A stretch of 64,000 bases of DNA, taken from assembly GCA_977017575.1 (NCBI GenBank), contig CDRNVI010000030.1, forward strand, positions 992,001 through 1,056,000. The letters run 5' to 3'. Below the pieces are notes generated by a model. The model was not told the origin of the DNA and did no database searches. It was given only the letters and a program-made list of their open reading frames with translations. This DNA is from Paramoeba atlantica (lineage: Eukaryota; Discosea). The number at the start of each line of letters is the position of its first letter. Position 1 is the stretch's first letter. This document shows positions 54,628 through 63,640 of the stretch, one piece after another. The position numbers and the translations under genes were made by a program.

Positions 54628-55776
54628 TCAACATAAACATCGGCGATGAACAATATCAGGCCCATCTTCCATGTATTCTAGCCTAGACACTTGATAAGAA
54701 ATGAATGTTTTTAGTTGAGAGGCGATGGACCCTCCAGTCCAGACCGTGTACTCTGGGTGAAGAGAATCACAAAAAATATCTGGACGAAACTGTATTGATT
54801 CGTTTCCCCTAAAAGCCCCTCTTGTAAGAAATGAAGGAGTCCAAGGCGCTTGAAGCTCAAAGCGCAACCGCGGAATCATTCCTCGAATGGCAGATCCTCC
54901 TCCACAAACTACTATACTAGGTGAAGTTTCCAAATTTAGTTCAGACGGAGTATCCGACATGCCTAGACGAATTAATTCCGTCAAGGAGAGCGCCTCAAGA
55001 TCTATACCTTTTCGAGCAGGAGACATTTTGCTACTAGTGTGTGAGAAGTACAATTCTCGAATTGATTGGCCCAGTCCGCATGGATAACATATTTTGTTCC
55101 CATCCGGCAGCTGCAAAGCATAGTTTTGCTGTTCACAACAATCGGGCGAACTCACGTGTGAGTTTACGTTAGGTTCTAAAGTCGTTCCTTTCTTCATCGT
55201 ACACAATTTCTTTTTTATGAAGTGCAAGTTTGTCGGATCAGCAGAAACTTTATCCACGTTCCTTAAGATGAGTTTATCCACTGCATGACCGGATATGGAC
55301 TGACTGGATTTGGTGTATCCATGCTGGACTACAGCTTCCTGTACCTTACTGACACGAGCGCTAGTATAACCTAAATCACAAACTAGCGAGGAACGTCGTC
55401 CATGCGCAAGTGATGCCAACAAAGGACTAAAGCAAAGAGAAACGTGTGGAGCCGCTGCCACTTCAAAATAGTGCTGACAAAGTCTCGAGATTTCAATGTA
55501 GCTAGGAAGTGGATCAATCGGAAGCGACGCCAAAATACCACCTTCATAGTGAATCGGAGTGGTTTGTCTTTTCTTTCTAACTGCAGTAGCGGAAGTAGAG
55601 CTGGATTCATTGAAGTCTATGTGTCGCAGTTGCTTTACAAGGTTATCGTCGGTAAAAAGCTGAAATGTGGGTGAATCCTGAGCGTCAGAACTTTGTACGA
55701 GTTCGACAACTTCAGGATAATCGTTCATTGAACCACACCTTAATTCGTAGCGACCTTGGTCTATTATGTAGGGCAT
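54628..55776 (-). CDS. Divergent actin-related protein
   Basis: A 382-residue actin-fold protein. The clearest parts are the second phosphate/adenosine region SLVCDLGYTSARVSKVQEAVV followed by a Gly-His pair (SGHAVDKLI), the late nucleotide motif SIVVCGGGSAIRGMIPRLRFEL and the C-terminus YTVWTGGSIASQLKTF ... SRLEYMEDGPDIVHRRC, which mirrors actin's WIGGSILASLSTFQ and EYDESGPSIVHRKC. The N-terminal ATP loop (MPYIIDQGRYELRCG) is weaker. It is not conventional actin and is too diverged to place by eye; nuclear Arps of chromatin complexes and dynactin/Arp2/3-type proteins are alternatives. An insertion with Lys/Cys-rich residues lies in the middle (about 180-250). Confidence 0.8.
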   Translation of the reverse strand: MPYIIDQGRYELRCGSMNDYPEVVELVQSSDAQDSPTFQLFTDDNLVKQLRHIDFNESSSTSATAVRKKRQTTPIHYEGGILASLPIDPLPSYIEISRLCQHYFEVAAAPHVSLCFSPLLASLAHGRRSSLVCDLGYTSARVSKVQEAVVQHGYTKSSQSISGHAVDKLILRNVDKVSADPTNLHFIKKKLCTMKKGTTLEPNVNSHVSSPDCCEQQNYALQLPDGNKICYPCGLGQSIRELYFSHTSSKMSPARKGIDLEALSLTELIRLGMSDTPSELNLETSPSIVVCGGGSAIRGMIPRLRFELQAPWTPSFLTRGAFRGNESIQFRPDIFCDSLHPEYTVWTGGSIASQLKTFISYQVSRLEYMEDGPDIVHRRCLC

Positions 55777-56032
55777 ACAAAAACTGGTCTTCCTAAAATA
55801 TTATGAATAAAAAATAACTAATTAAAAAAAAGTAATTAAAATAACTTCCCTAAGGTGTATCAGCTACTGAAAGTTCGGTGAAATTAAAGCAAAATTCGCC
55901 TTTTTTGAAAAAAAAAGGAAAGTCGTCCGCACTAAAAATAATTGTATTCTTTTTGTATCGTATCATGTATTTCCACTTTTTCCTTTATTTTTCAGATTCA
56001 TTTTTCAGATTCAGACTCCTCAACTCCAACAC

Positions 56033-56995
56033 ATGCCCTGTGAAGGATGCAACGGTTTCGCTTGCCGAGGAAATCTCACTTTGAGCAAAGTTTCTGTGTG
56101 GAGCGAATCGAAATGCAGGGAGTGGTTAAGAACCCATAAGTTGGTGGCTCAGAAGGTTGTATGTTATAAAAGACTACACAAGGCGCCCTATACTATGCAC
56201 GTCACTGACGGGAAATGGAGGTGGACTAAAAAATACAAAGGAATGTACGCCACCTTAGGACCTCTCGTACCTGGAAGGGCACAAAGAAGTGCAAAGCAAA
56301 CATTAAAGTACATAATTTTGTACGTTCGTGGTGGACGACATTCGGATTCGGCAGCGGAGACAGAACTTAGTCTGCAGACCATTGTGTCTCTAAGGCAATG
56401 GATGGATGGCATGATGGCCACAGCTCATGTTCGCCGACGTATCAGGAATCGCGGCAGCGTTGCTTCAATGCAATGCGATGAGACATTTTTTTCTGTACGG
56501 AAACGTCACCGAGGTTCTCATGGTGCAAGACGGGTGCGAGATGATGGTACAGAAGTTGCACAGACAATTGCTGTGACTACTCGAGCGAACAATTTATCTG
56601 AAATGTTCATGGAAGTTGTACCTGATCGTAAGGCAAGCACGTTACTTCCTCGAATTGAAGATCTGGCGAGCGGGGGGAGGACACGAATTTGGACCGACGG
56701 GGCGCGTCACAATATCCGCCTTGGTGGACGCTATAAGTGGAATAGCGTGAACCACCGCCGAGAATGGATAACAGAAGAGGGTGTCCACACGAACACTGTG
56801 GAGTGCGCGAATTCGGTGGCGAAGAAGAGACTTAATGGAGAAGGAAACGTATTAGGAAGGAAAAAGGATAAACGGGCAGATCGTGTGCAAGCCAATGCTG
56901 AAAAATGCAACGACAGCCTACGGTACAATGGCGGCGATGTAATGCTGCGCATCCTACAGAATCTACAACATCATTGTCATTGTATTCATTTGTAA
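56033..56995 (+). CDS. Merlin transposase (copy B), intact frame
   Basis: A 320-residue frame nearly identical to copy A (27126-28088), with the same catalytic motifs (MQCDETFF, WTDGARHNI, HTNTVECAN). About nine residues differ, for example WTKKYKG for CTEKYKG and NGEGN for NREGN. Both frames staying open while differing at several sites suggests either recent origin or retained function. In this copy the right Merlin tip is intact at 57118 and the left tip at 55877, so both ends needed for movement are present. Confidence 0.88.
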   Translation: MPCEGCNGFACRGNLTLSKVSVWSESKCREWLRTHKLVAQKVVCYKRLHKAPYTMHVTDGKWRWTKKYKGMYATLGPLVPGRAQRSAKQTLKYIILYVRGGRHSDSAAETELSLQTIVSLRQWMDGMMATAHVRRRIRNRGSVASMQCDETFFSVRKRHRGSHGARRVRDDGTEVAQTIAVTTRANNLSEMFMEVVPDRKASTLLPRIEDLASGGRTRIWTDGARHNIRLGGRYKWNSVNHRREWITEEGVHTNTVECANSVAKKRLNGEGNVLGRKKDKRADRVQANAEKCNDSLRYNGGDVMLRILQNLQHHCHCIHL

Positions 56996-57118
56996 GTCTT
57001 GTCCAAGTATTTAAGTAGAAAACTAGAAGCGGAAAGTGTTGATTTCATTGCACAAAATTTTTGAAAACCGGAAAAAAACATTTTTTTAAAAAAAAGCGAA
57101 TTTTGCTTTAATTTAACC

Positions 57119-57440
57119 GGAAAATGTATGGGTTCAAATGGATAACGCCACAACCCATAATTTGGCAAAGCGTGAGCTTATAAACTATACAATTCCTCTT
57201 ATGAATTGGTCACCCAACTCTCCAGATCTCAATCCTATTGAGAACGTTTGGAGCGTGATGAACAAATTGTACAAAAAAAATTTAAGCCACACAACTATGT
57301 AACCCTGACAAAGGCCATAGAAAAGGCGTTTAATGCTCTAAAACGGGCCCCACACAAACAAAAAGTGTTGAATTCCATCAATTCTGTTCCCAAACGTATG
57401 CAAATAGTTATTCAGACCAATGGGGAGCACTGCGGATATT
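57119..57440 (+). pseudogene. Tc1/mariner transposase, C-terminal fragment (copy B)
   Basis: Carries the second acid (QMDNATTHNLAKRELIN) and, 32 residues later, the third in WSPNSPDLNPIENVWS, without the MITE found in copy A. One shift within an A-run near 57275 separates this from the C-terminal KAIEKAFNALKR and KRMQIVIQTNGEHCGY region. This is the cleaner guide to the family: the acid spacing is close to the 34 residues of Tc1 and mariner. Confidence 0.85.
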
Positions 57441-57674
57441 GATACTTTTTCCTTTTTTCTCATTTTATCATTAAAAGGGTGATTTTTTTCTGGATGTCTA
57501 ATGTACCATTTTTTTGTTTTTGGTCTACTTTGGGGTCACCACCAGAGCACCAGGGTCCCTATGAAAAAAAGGCGGCAAAGCTCTTCGCTAGGGGAACGAG
57601 ATCTCTCGAATGCTGCAAAAATGAGCAAAAACGGATAAAAAAATTGACATTTGCCAGGCCGGGGGCACACTTCT

Positions 57675-58782
57675 TCAACAAATCAATTCCCAAGAAAAAT
57701 AAATCTACACTGCATGTTCATGGTCGTGTTGATTTACCCAATCGATGAGCATTTCATCTCACTGGCATGGCCACAAAAAGGCGTTTTATAGACCAGATCC
57801 AAATTTCCCTACTTTCAAAAAAAAAAACAGTAATGCGCGAACTTGTTTACTTGTCCGGAGGCAAGGTCTGACTGTGAGCTTAGCCCACGTCAGCGACACT
57901 TGTAACAGGTGAGTAAAAGAAATGACACTTGTAACAAACGGGTACACAAGATTTTTTTTTGTTTACCCGTTTGCAATCAAAGGCAAACTCTGAGCGTAGC
58001 CCTCAAATGTTTTTTTTCGCGCACCTACGTTGCTGCGTGCCAGATATGATGGAAGTTGATCTTGCTTACCTGTCTACTCCATATAAAGAAAATGAGGAAA
58101 CTATTCCCGTTTTTTGATACATTACACGTATTAATGATAGTGGTAAGCTCAAAAACATAAATAGCATTTCAAAATCGATTTGTTTTTGCAAATTTTGTAT
58201 ATATTATATAAACTCCCACCCCCCGCTCCTACCCCAGTTAGCGCACTCCGCGACTGTACCAATTCGGTACCGCCGCTTGCACTATCTGGACATTGCCCTT
58301 CTGGATGGCTACTCCCATAGCCATCAGAAGGTGAGGGAGACATCCGGCCCTGTCGAATGTGTGTGCTCTGGCCACCCTATTCCCGTTAACGGAAACTTTA
58401 TTCCCTTCTGTTCTCCGTTTTCAAACCATACGAACACTAAAAGCAGTCGTCCCTGATCAGGTGAATTTACTATTGAGCGAATTCTCCTGCCCACCGGAGC
58501 ATTTGTAAAAGCAAACTATCCCATGCGAATCACGGACCAAGACTCTTTGCTGACCAGGCGCGTACCAGAGAATACTGGGAAAACACACCACATTCATCCG
58601 AGACAAGAATAAGTTCTGTCGAGTTTCATTAATCTCCCATCGAGGTGGTCATTGCCCGATACGGCGGCCCGATGCGGTGCCAAGGGTTCGGCGAACCATC
58701 CGTTAGAGAGTGTATCGTACAAACGTTTTACAGACTTTTCCATATTCGTAAAGTTCCCACATTCACCAAAACAACAACAACT
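57675..58782. other. Gene-free spacer with inverted repeat
   Basis: No convincing gene in 1.1 kb. It includes two direct copies of GACACTTGTAACA (about 57894 and 57924) and the inverted pair CAAACGGGTA (57935-57944) / TACCCGTTTG (57964-57973). The GC-richer part 58230-58700 has short frames in both directions without recognisable motifs and may be an old repeat. Confidence 0.4.
57935..57973. repeat. Ten-base inverted repeat around a T-run
   Basis: CAAACGGGTA and TACCCGTTTG are exact complements separated by 19 bases containing nine or ten T. The unit ACCCGTTT also occurs at 15797-15805 next to the terminal-repeat element. Confidence 0.5.
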
Positions 58783-59598
58783 CTATGTCGCTATTCCTGA
58801 ATCTTTTCGAGGATAAATCCGCGGTGCTTTCGGAGGAGCATGACGGCGCTGATAAGTCCCGCAGTGTAGAAAAAAACCCACGGGATGAGGGACAATTTCA
58901 CTACCCTGAATGCGGAGACTTTGCAAGCTCTCAGGAAGAACTGTAAGATTCATGATACTTGACAAACGATTTCCCCCAACGTGAAGTATGCGCAAGCCTT
59001 CATGTAATCGAGTAAAATCTGGTCGTCCAGAAAGATAGTTGTACTCCACGTTAAGTTCTCGTAATTTGGGAGGTAGGTCTGAAAGTTGAAGATTCGATGT
59101 AAATGTGTTATTCTGTAAAAGGATAACCTCAATTGCAGTGTGTGAAAGAGTTTGTAGAATGATCGGACCCGAGAAATGATTACATGACAGATTCAACTCG
59201 CGCAAACTCGGAGGTAGGACACTCCAATCCAATTTTCCAGAAAACAAATTAAACGAGAGATCCAACTTGCGCATTTCGCGTGGCAGATCGCCAAGAAACA
59301 CTCTCCCTGTAAAGGAATTACGTTGCAACTGTAACGTATCTAAGGAGACAGGCAAGAGATTCCAATGGAGTGCTCCGGACAGCTCAAGTATCCAGCATAG
59401 ACTAACGACCTGTTGAGCATCGTTGCAGGTGACTCCTCGCCATTTGCATACTGGCGTTGATTCTCCCCAAGATGTATGAAGTCCGGTGACGTTTCGAAGG
59501 AAGCTTAACAACCTCACTTCAGGGGTATCTGCACTTGGTGCCGTATTCAAAATAGAAAGTCGTTCTCTCGACGAAAAATGTTCGGGCGCTGTGCTCAT
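58783..59598 (-). CDS. Leucine-rich-repeat protein (family member 3)
   Basis: A 271-residue protein of the same LRR family as 1581-2336 and 19007-19855. The cap reads STPVCKWRGVTCNDA and is followed by about seven repeats such as LSGALHWNLLPVSLDTLQLQ and LFSGKLDWSVLPPSLRELNL. There is no signal peptide or membrane span. The C-terminus is a short Pro/His-rich tail after the last repeat. The ATG at 59598 starts MSTAPEHFSS. Three members in 58 kb at unlinked positions of one array indicate an expanded, dispersed family. Confidence 0.8.
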   Translation of the reverse strand: MSTAPEHFSSRERLSILNTAPSADTPEVRLLSFLRNVTGLHTSWGESTPVCKWRGVTCNDAQQVVSLCWILELSGALHWNLLPVSLDTLQLQRNSFTGRVFLGDLPREMRKLDLSFNLFSGKLDWSVLPPSLRELNLSCNHFSGPIILQTLSHTAIEVILLQNNTFTSNLQLSDLPPKLRELNVEYNYLSGRPDFTRLHEGLRILHVGGNRLSSIMNLTVLPESLQSLRIQGSEIVPHPVGFFLHCGTYQRRHAPPKAPRIYPRKDSGIAT

Positions 59599-60307
59599 GA
59601 CCGATAAAAAGTGTTTAGTACAAACTGAAAGTGAACTGATAAAAAAAATAAGAACGAGAAGTGTGCAATAGTCTTTTTTGGTACTTTCCGCTTTCCCACC
59701 TTCTGCTTGCCCCTTTTCGCCCTCACCTACTTTCCCTTTACCGACTTCCCCTTACCGACTTTCCCCCTACCTGTTTTTAATGGAGTGCAGAAGTTCTTTT
59801 TTGCAGTACACAACGCTTTCCACACTTACTTACCACACTTACTTACACCCCCTTTTTTCATGTTAGAGTACAGTAATGCCTTCGAGCAAAATTAACCTGT
59901 CTAAGAACACGTAATAACGAAAAGGAAGATCAAAAGGCATGAGCTTACACTGTACTTCTAGCGTACTTTTGTTGTATTCCCCACGACAGGGGATACATGA
60001 CTTTCACATGAGATAATGCTTTGTTGGGGACAGAAATCGACATACAGCTGACGATTTTAAGCAAGCAGTAGGGCCCCGTACTGATGGAATAGACAAAACA
60101 ACGCACACATAAAACTGAGCGCTTTTGTAATGAGTGCTGCAGTATCACAATTGGCAAATCGACCGGCCCGTCGGCAACCAATCACAGACCTGCGAGATTG
60201 TAGCACCACTATAACGTTAAAAAGCTTACATGCACGCCCGGATTACAGTGCATGTATTTTCGGTCTTATGCAGAAAACTGAATATGAGACTGAAACAAGC
60301 AGCGTTA
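59599..60307. other. Spacer with a long plus-strand pyrimidine tract
   Basis: No gene in 709 bases. About 59680-59780 is almost pure pyrimidine on the plus strand, with tandem CTTACCGACTTYCCC-like units. On the coding (minus) strand this is a purine tract and cannot serve as a splice signal for the neighbouring genes. Confidence 0.45.
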
Positions 60308-60934
60308 CTAGCATTTCTTAGCAACCCGTAATAGATAACGTTGGCGATATTTCTCGATTTCACCTTCAGTCAATTCGGGAAATCTTAGGTTCTTATCTAC
60401 GACGTCAATATCATTTGACCTCACCACTTTTAAATTCGACTCGTCGTAATTGCTTGCCGATTGCAATACTTCGTGACGAATTTCATCCTCTGCTACACTT
60501 GAATCATCGGGCTTAGAAGAATTGCCAAGATCTTTGAGAATTCTTTGGTACGCATCGGTGGTGAAATTGGAGATTGGCCGATCCTGTGAATTTTTCGTCT
60601 GGGTATCTTCCATTATTTTCTCTCTACGAATACGCTCGACGAGTGAACTTTGCTTGGATTGTTTTTGGAGCAACGCGCGCTTGGATATCGCGTCAATAAT
60701 ACTGCTCCTCTGTGATCTAGTAGGGAGTTTCCTTTTTGTGTCATCGACAGATAAATCGTTTTGAAGATAGTTGCTAGGTTTGTCAACGCTTTCTAATACA
60801 TTTTCTTCCTTCGTTTGCGACTTCTCGTCCTTCGAAATACCCACGGGCACCTGTTTCGCAAGTGTAGCCAGATTAAGTACTTTTCGAACCGGCTCTTCTT
60901 GATGGGAGTACCCAACGTTAAAAAAATCTTCCAT
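60308..60934 (-). CDS. Charged, probably nuclear protein of unknown function
   Basis: A 208-residue hydrophilic protein starting MEDFFNVGYSHQEE. It is rich in Lys, Asp, Glu and Ser, with a basic helix (SSLVERIRREKIMED) and a conserved-looking end (LRFPELTEGEIEKYRQRYLLRVAKKC). No family is recognised; composition suggests a small scaffold or splicing/transcription-associated protein. The frame is open 123 bases upstream, but no ATG is present there and a pyrimidine tract with CCAG (AG at 60936-60937) directly precedes the chosen ATG. Confidence 0.6.
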   Translation of the reverse strand: MEDFFNVGYSHQEEPVRKVLNLATLAKQVPVGISKDEKSQTKEENVLESVDKPSNYLQNDLSVDDTKRKLPTRSQRSSIIDAISKRALLQKQSKQSSLVERIRREKIMEDTQTKNSQDRPISNFTTDAYQRILKDLGNSSKPDDSSVAEDEIRHEVLQSASNYDESNLKVVRSNDIDVVDKNLRFPELTEGEIEKYRQRYLLRVAKKC

Positions 60935-61221
60935 ACTGGTGTTGACAAAACAGAATTGAAGGAGTTTAAGGACAATATCGCAAAAAGCTTTTATGCTAAA
61001 AGTAGCGAAAAAAAGTACAGTCTTACAGCTTTCAACTGTTGCATGTATTCCTTTCACGTTCTAGTACTCCATATCTTAGGGCTACTGTATTGATTGAACT
61101 CATTATAGTGATTGTACTGTTAAACAAACAATAAATACTGAGTTTATTCTAAATCTAGTGTCTAAGAAATATCTATCTAAAAAAGTACATTTGTAATAAA
61201 AATTACAACGTGCACTGGTCC

Positions 61222-63423
61222 TTAAGTAGTTTCTTTTTTCACACCGTAGCGCAAATCCGTCATCATGCGTGGCAATGCTTCTGTTCTAGCTAAGTCATCC
61301 AGCACAAATGGAAGAATCTGTTCATGCAAGGTGTAAAGCAGCTCACTGCGCAGAAGCTGGCGGAAGTACTCTAGCATGACCAAAGCAATGCGTGGTGCAG
61401 GCTTTTCTTTTGCAGGGCGTAAAGAAGCCTCTACCAAATATTCATGAGCTTCCACGAATACATCCGTCATATCTGGGCTCAGGTAATCCGAAGTATAGTG
61501 TCGTAAAAGATTCAGCATTATTTCATAAGGCGCCGTTGATTTTTTCCCCGATTGTAAGTGTTCCTGAAAAGCTTGGAAAAATGATTTCCACAGCTCCTCA
61601 CCACACTCCTGATGTACGAGTATCAAAGTTACAATATCTCGTCTCATCGCGAAAGCTCCAATAAGGTCTTGCTCGATCTTTTCAATGAGAAGCCCCCAAA
61701 CCGTAGCGGCATGGGGGCGAAGAATGGCTAGCACTAAACTACTCGTCTCGCTACATTGCAGCAGCTCATACAAGATATGAAATGCTTCCACGCGACATGA
61801 GGATAGTGTGCCACACTGCAGGAGTAGCCCGATCAAACGACTTTCCTCTAATTCCTCCAGAAGCCTCTGCCACGCGGAGAGGTCGTGGTCAACGCTTTCC
61901 ATCAGCAGCGTGAGCACATTGCGAAGAAATTTTAGCATATCGTGCAGCGGGAGAAGAGGCTCCGCCCCGTCGGGGACCATGCCGAGTAGACGATAGCACG
62001 CCGTCACGGTGCGACTCAACACGTTCTCCGCTATGAGTAACTCCGCCAGCTTGTTCTTCTGCGAGATAAGAAACTCCTTCAGCCCACCATACTCATAGTT
62101 GGAGCTCTCATCATGACTCTTAAGCAGAACACACTCATACAGGTACGTAATATTCAAAACATGATGCACCTCTCTCTCCGTACTCGCGCTCAGCTTAATC
62201 CCAAACCTCGTTTTCCTTGCCCAGCACCGCTCCACATGCGGCACAAACCCCTGCGGCGTCCCCCCCTCCAGCAACTCCAGAAACGACCAAAACTGAGTCC
62301 GCAATAGGGTCCCATACACCCGTCTCGTACGACTCTGCATCAGGTAATCCGCGGCCTGGTACCCCAACCGGCACCCCTCCGCGACGCCTTTCACCCTACA
62401 GAACCGCCCGTACTCAAACAGCCTTCGGTAGAGCTCCGCGTTCAGCTTTACGTTATCCTCGGTGAAGTGGGTCTCGTGGGACTGACTCCGGCGGGGAGTG
62501 GGGGTTCCCTCCTCGGCGGTGGTCACCTGCCGGGGGTAGGCCTCCAGGTGTTGCTTGATGTCACTCCCACGGAGGGTGTCGAGGTAGGACACGAGTTGGT
62601 GGAGCCAGGGGAGTACCTTGGAGGGGTCAAGGGAGGGGGAGAAGGTGAGGGGGGTGGTGGTGGGCCGTGTGGAGGTGTCATGGGGGGGGAAGGGAGAGGG
62701 GGTGGTGGGGGTGGAGAAGAGAGTAGGGGTAGGGGGGGTGGGGGCGGTTTCAAAGGAGGAAGAGGAGGGGGAGGTGGGGACGATTTCGGGGGAGGGGGTG
62801 AGAGGGGAAGGGGAGGTGGAGGGTAGAGTTAAGGTGGTGAGGGGGTCGTGAAGTGGGATGTTGGCGGCGTCGATGTCGGGGAGAAGAGGAGGGCTGGCGG
62901 CGTCCTCTTCGTGGGGGACGGGTTTACGGTGGGTAGATCGTAGGGTCGGAGATGTGGTACTTTTTGCAGGGGAAAGGGTTTTCTTGGTGTCTCTTTTGGG
63001 AGATGCTTTCTGTTTTTTCTCCTTTCCGTGGGTCATTGATTTGGGCTCCAGTTTCGGAAATTCAGCAGAAAAACACAGAGGGTCAGTATTGGGGTGTGTA
63101 CTTTTTGTTGTGGATATTGAGGAAACACTGGTGGACTTTCTCTCAGGTTCAGGAGTAGCCGCTTTTATCGCCAGAATCGCGTCACCCAAAGATTTTCTGC
63201 GACCACGAGTTCCTCGTACATCATTCCTTGCTTTGGATTTTTGAGCTGACTGTGACACACGCAAAGACTCAAAAAAGGGAGTCTCGGGTGTTCTTTCCTC
63301 GGGAACATTTAAGAGGGGTTGGTTTGGAGAGTCGCTCGCAACTGTTCTGCGTCGCCTATTCGGGGTTTTGAGAGATTCTGGAGATTCTAATTTATTCGTA
63401 TGCGATACAGAGGCCGTAACCAT
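61222..63423 (-). CDS. Large protein with disordered Pro/Ser-rich half and helical-repeat C-terminus
   Basis: A 733-residue protein. Residues 1-290 are Ser/Thr/Pro-rich with basic patches (PNRRRRTVAS, TRGRRKSLGD, SPKRDTKKTLSPAKS) that look like nuclear or phosphorylation-rich sequence. Residues about 330-720 are helical (LYRRLFEYGRFCRVKGVAEGC, VLNITYLYECVLL, LKFLRNVLTLLMESVDHDL, AFHILYELLQC, YEIMLNLLRHYTSDYL), the rhythm of an ARM/HEAT-like solenoid. No orthologue is named. A strongly skewed GC-rich patch (about 62200-62900) codes for the Pro/Ser/Thr run. The ATG at 63423 is the first in frame. Confidence 0.7.
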   Translation of the reverse strand: MVTASVSHTNKLESPESLKTPNRRRRTVASDSPNQPLLNVPEERTPETPFFESLRVSQSAQKSKARNDVRGTRGRRKSLGDAILAIKAATPEPERKSTSVSSISTTKSTHPNTDPLCFSAEFPKLEPKSMTHGKEKKQKASPKRDTKKTLSPAKSTTSPTLRSTHRKPVPHEEDAASPPLLPDIDAANIPLHDPLTTLTLPSTSPSPLTPSPEIVPTSPSSSSFETAPTPPTPTLFSTPTTPSPFPPHDTSTRPTTTPLTFSPSLDPSKVLPWLHQLVSYLDTLRGSDIKQHLEAYPRQVTTAEEGTPTPRRSQSHETHFTEDNVKLNAELYRRLFEYGRFCRVKGVAEGCRLGYQAADYLMQSRTRRVYGTLLRTQFWSFLELLEGGTPQGFVPHVERCWARKTRFGIKLSASTEREVHHVLNITYLYECVLLKSHDESSNYEYGGLKEFLISQKNKLAELLIAENVLSRTVTACYRLLGMVPDGAEPLLPLHDMLKFLRNVLTLLMESVDHDLSAWQRLLEELEESRLIGLLLQCGTLSSCRVEAFHILYELLQCSETSSLVLAILRPHAATVWGLLIEKIEQDLIGAFAMRRDIVTLILVHQECGEELWKSFFQAFQEHLQSGKKSTAPYEIMLNLLRHYTSDYLSPDMTDVFVEAHEYLVEASLRPAKEKPAPRIALVMLEYFRQLLRSELLYTLHEQILPFVLDDLARTEALPRMMTDLRYGVKKETT

Positions 63424-63640
63424 TATGAGCACCTTTTCGATTACAGCTGAGTAGTCATGATAGTAACATTCGTTGAAAAATACTAGTATATTTGGAATAA
63501 AAAGAAGGAATGTATTTGGAAGAGTAGGCGTTATTTAGATCATTGTAAATATCCAATGTACGAATAATACCGAGGATACGAAAATGTAACGTTCAACGTG
63601 ACAAAGCATAAACAAATAGCTTAATAACAAACTGAATTCT

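Larger units (their letters stand above)
55877..57674 (+). mobile_element. Composite copy B: Merlin plus the right part of its Tc1/mariner host
   Basis: Starts exactly at the left tip of Merlin (GGTGAAATTAAAGC at 55877), runs through the whole Merlin element to 57118 and continues without a break into the same Tc1 sequence that flanks Merlin in copy A, ending 36 bases before the Tc1 tip. The left flank (GAAAGTTC) does not match copy A and no target duplication is visible at the two outer edges. It lacks the MITE of copy A. It is therefore a partial duplicate of the nested structure rather than an independent Merlin insertion. Confidence 0.88.

Noticed and set aside
58149-58343. 64-codon minus-strand frame rich in Ser, Pro and Gly
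   Set aside because: No similarity to anything known, no splice acceptor and not supported by neighbouring coding character.
62467-62851. Gly-rich plus-strand frames
   Set aside because: Opposite-strand translation of the Pro/Ser/Thr-rich patch of the 733-aa gene.
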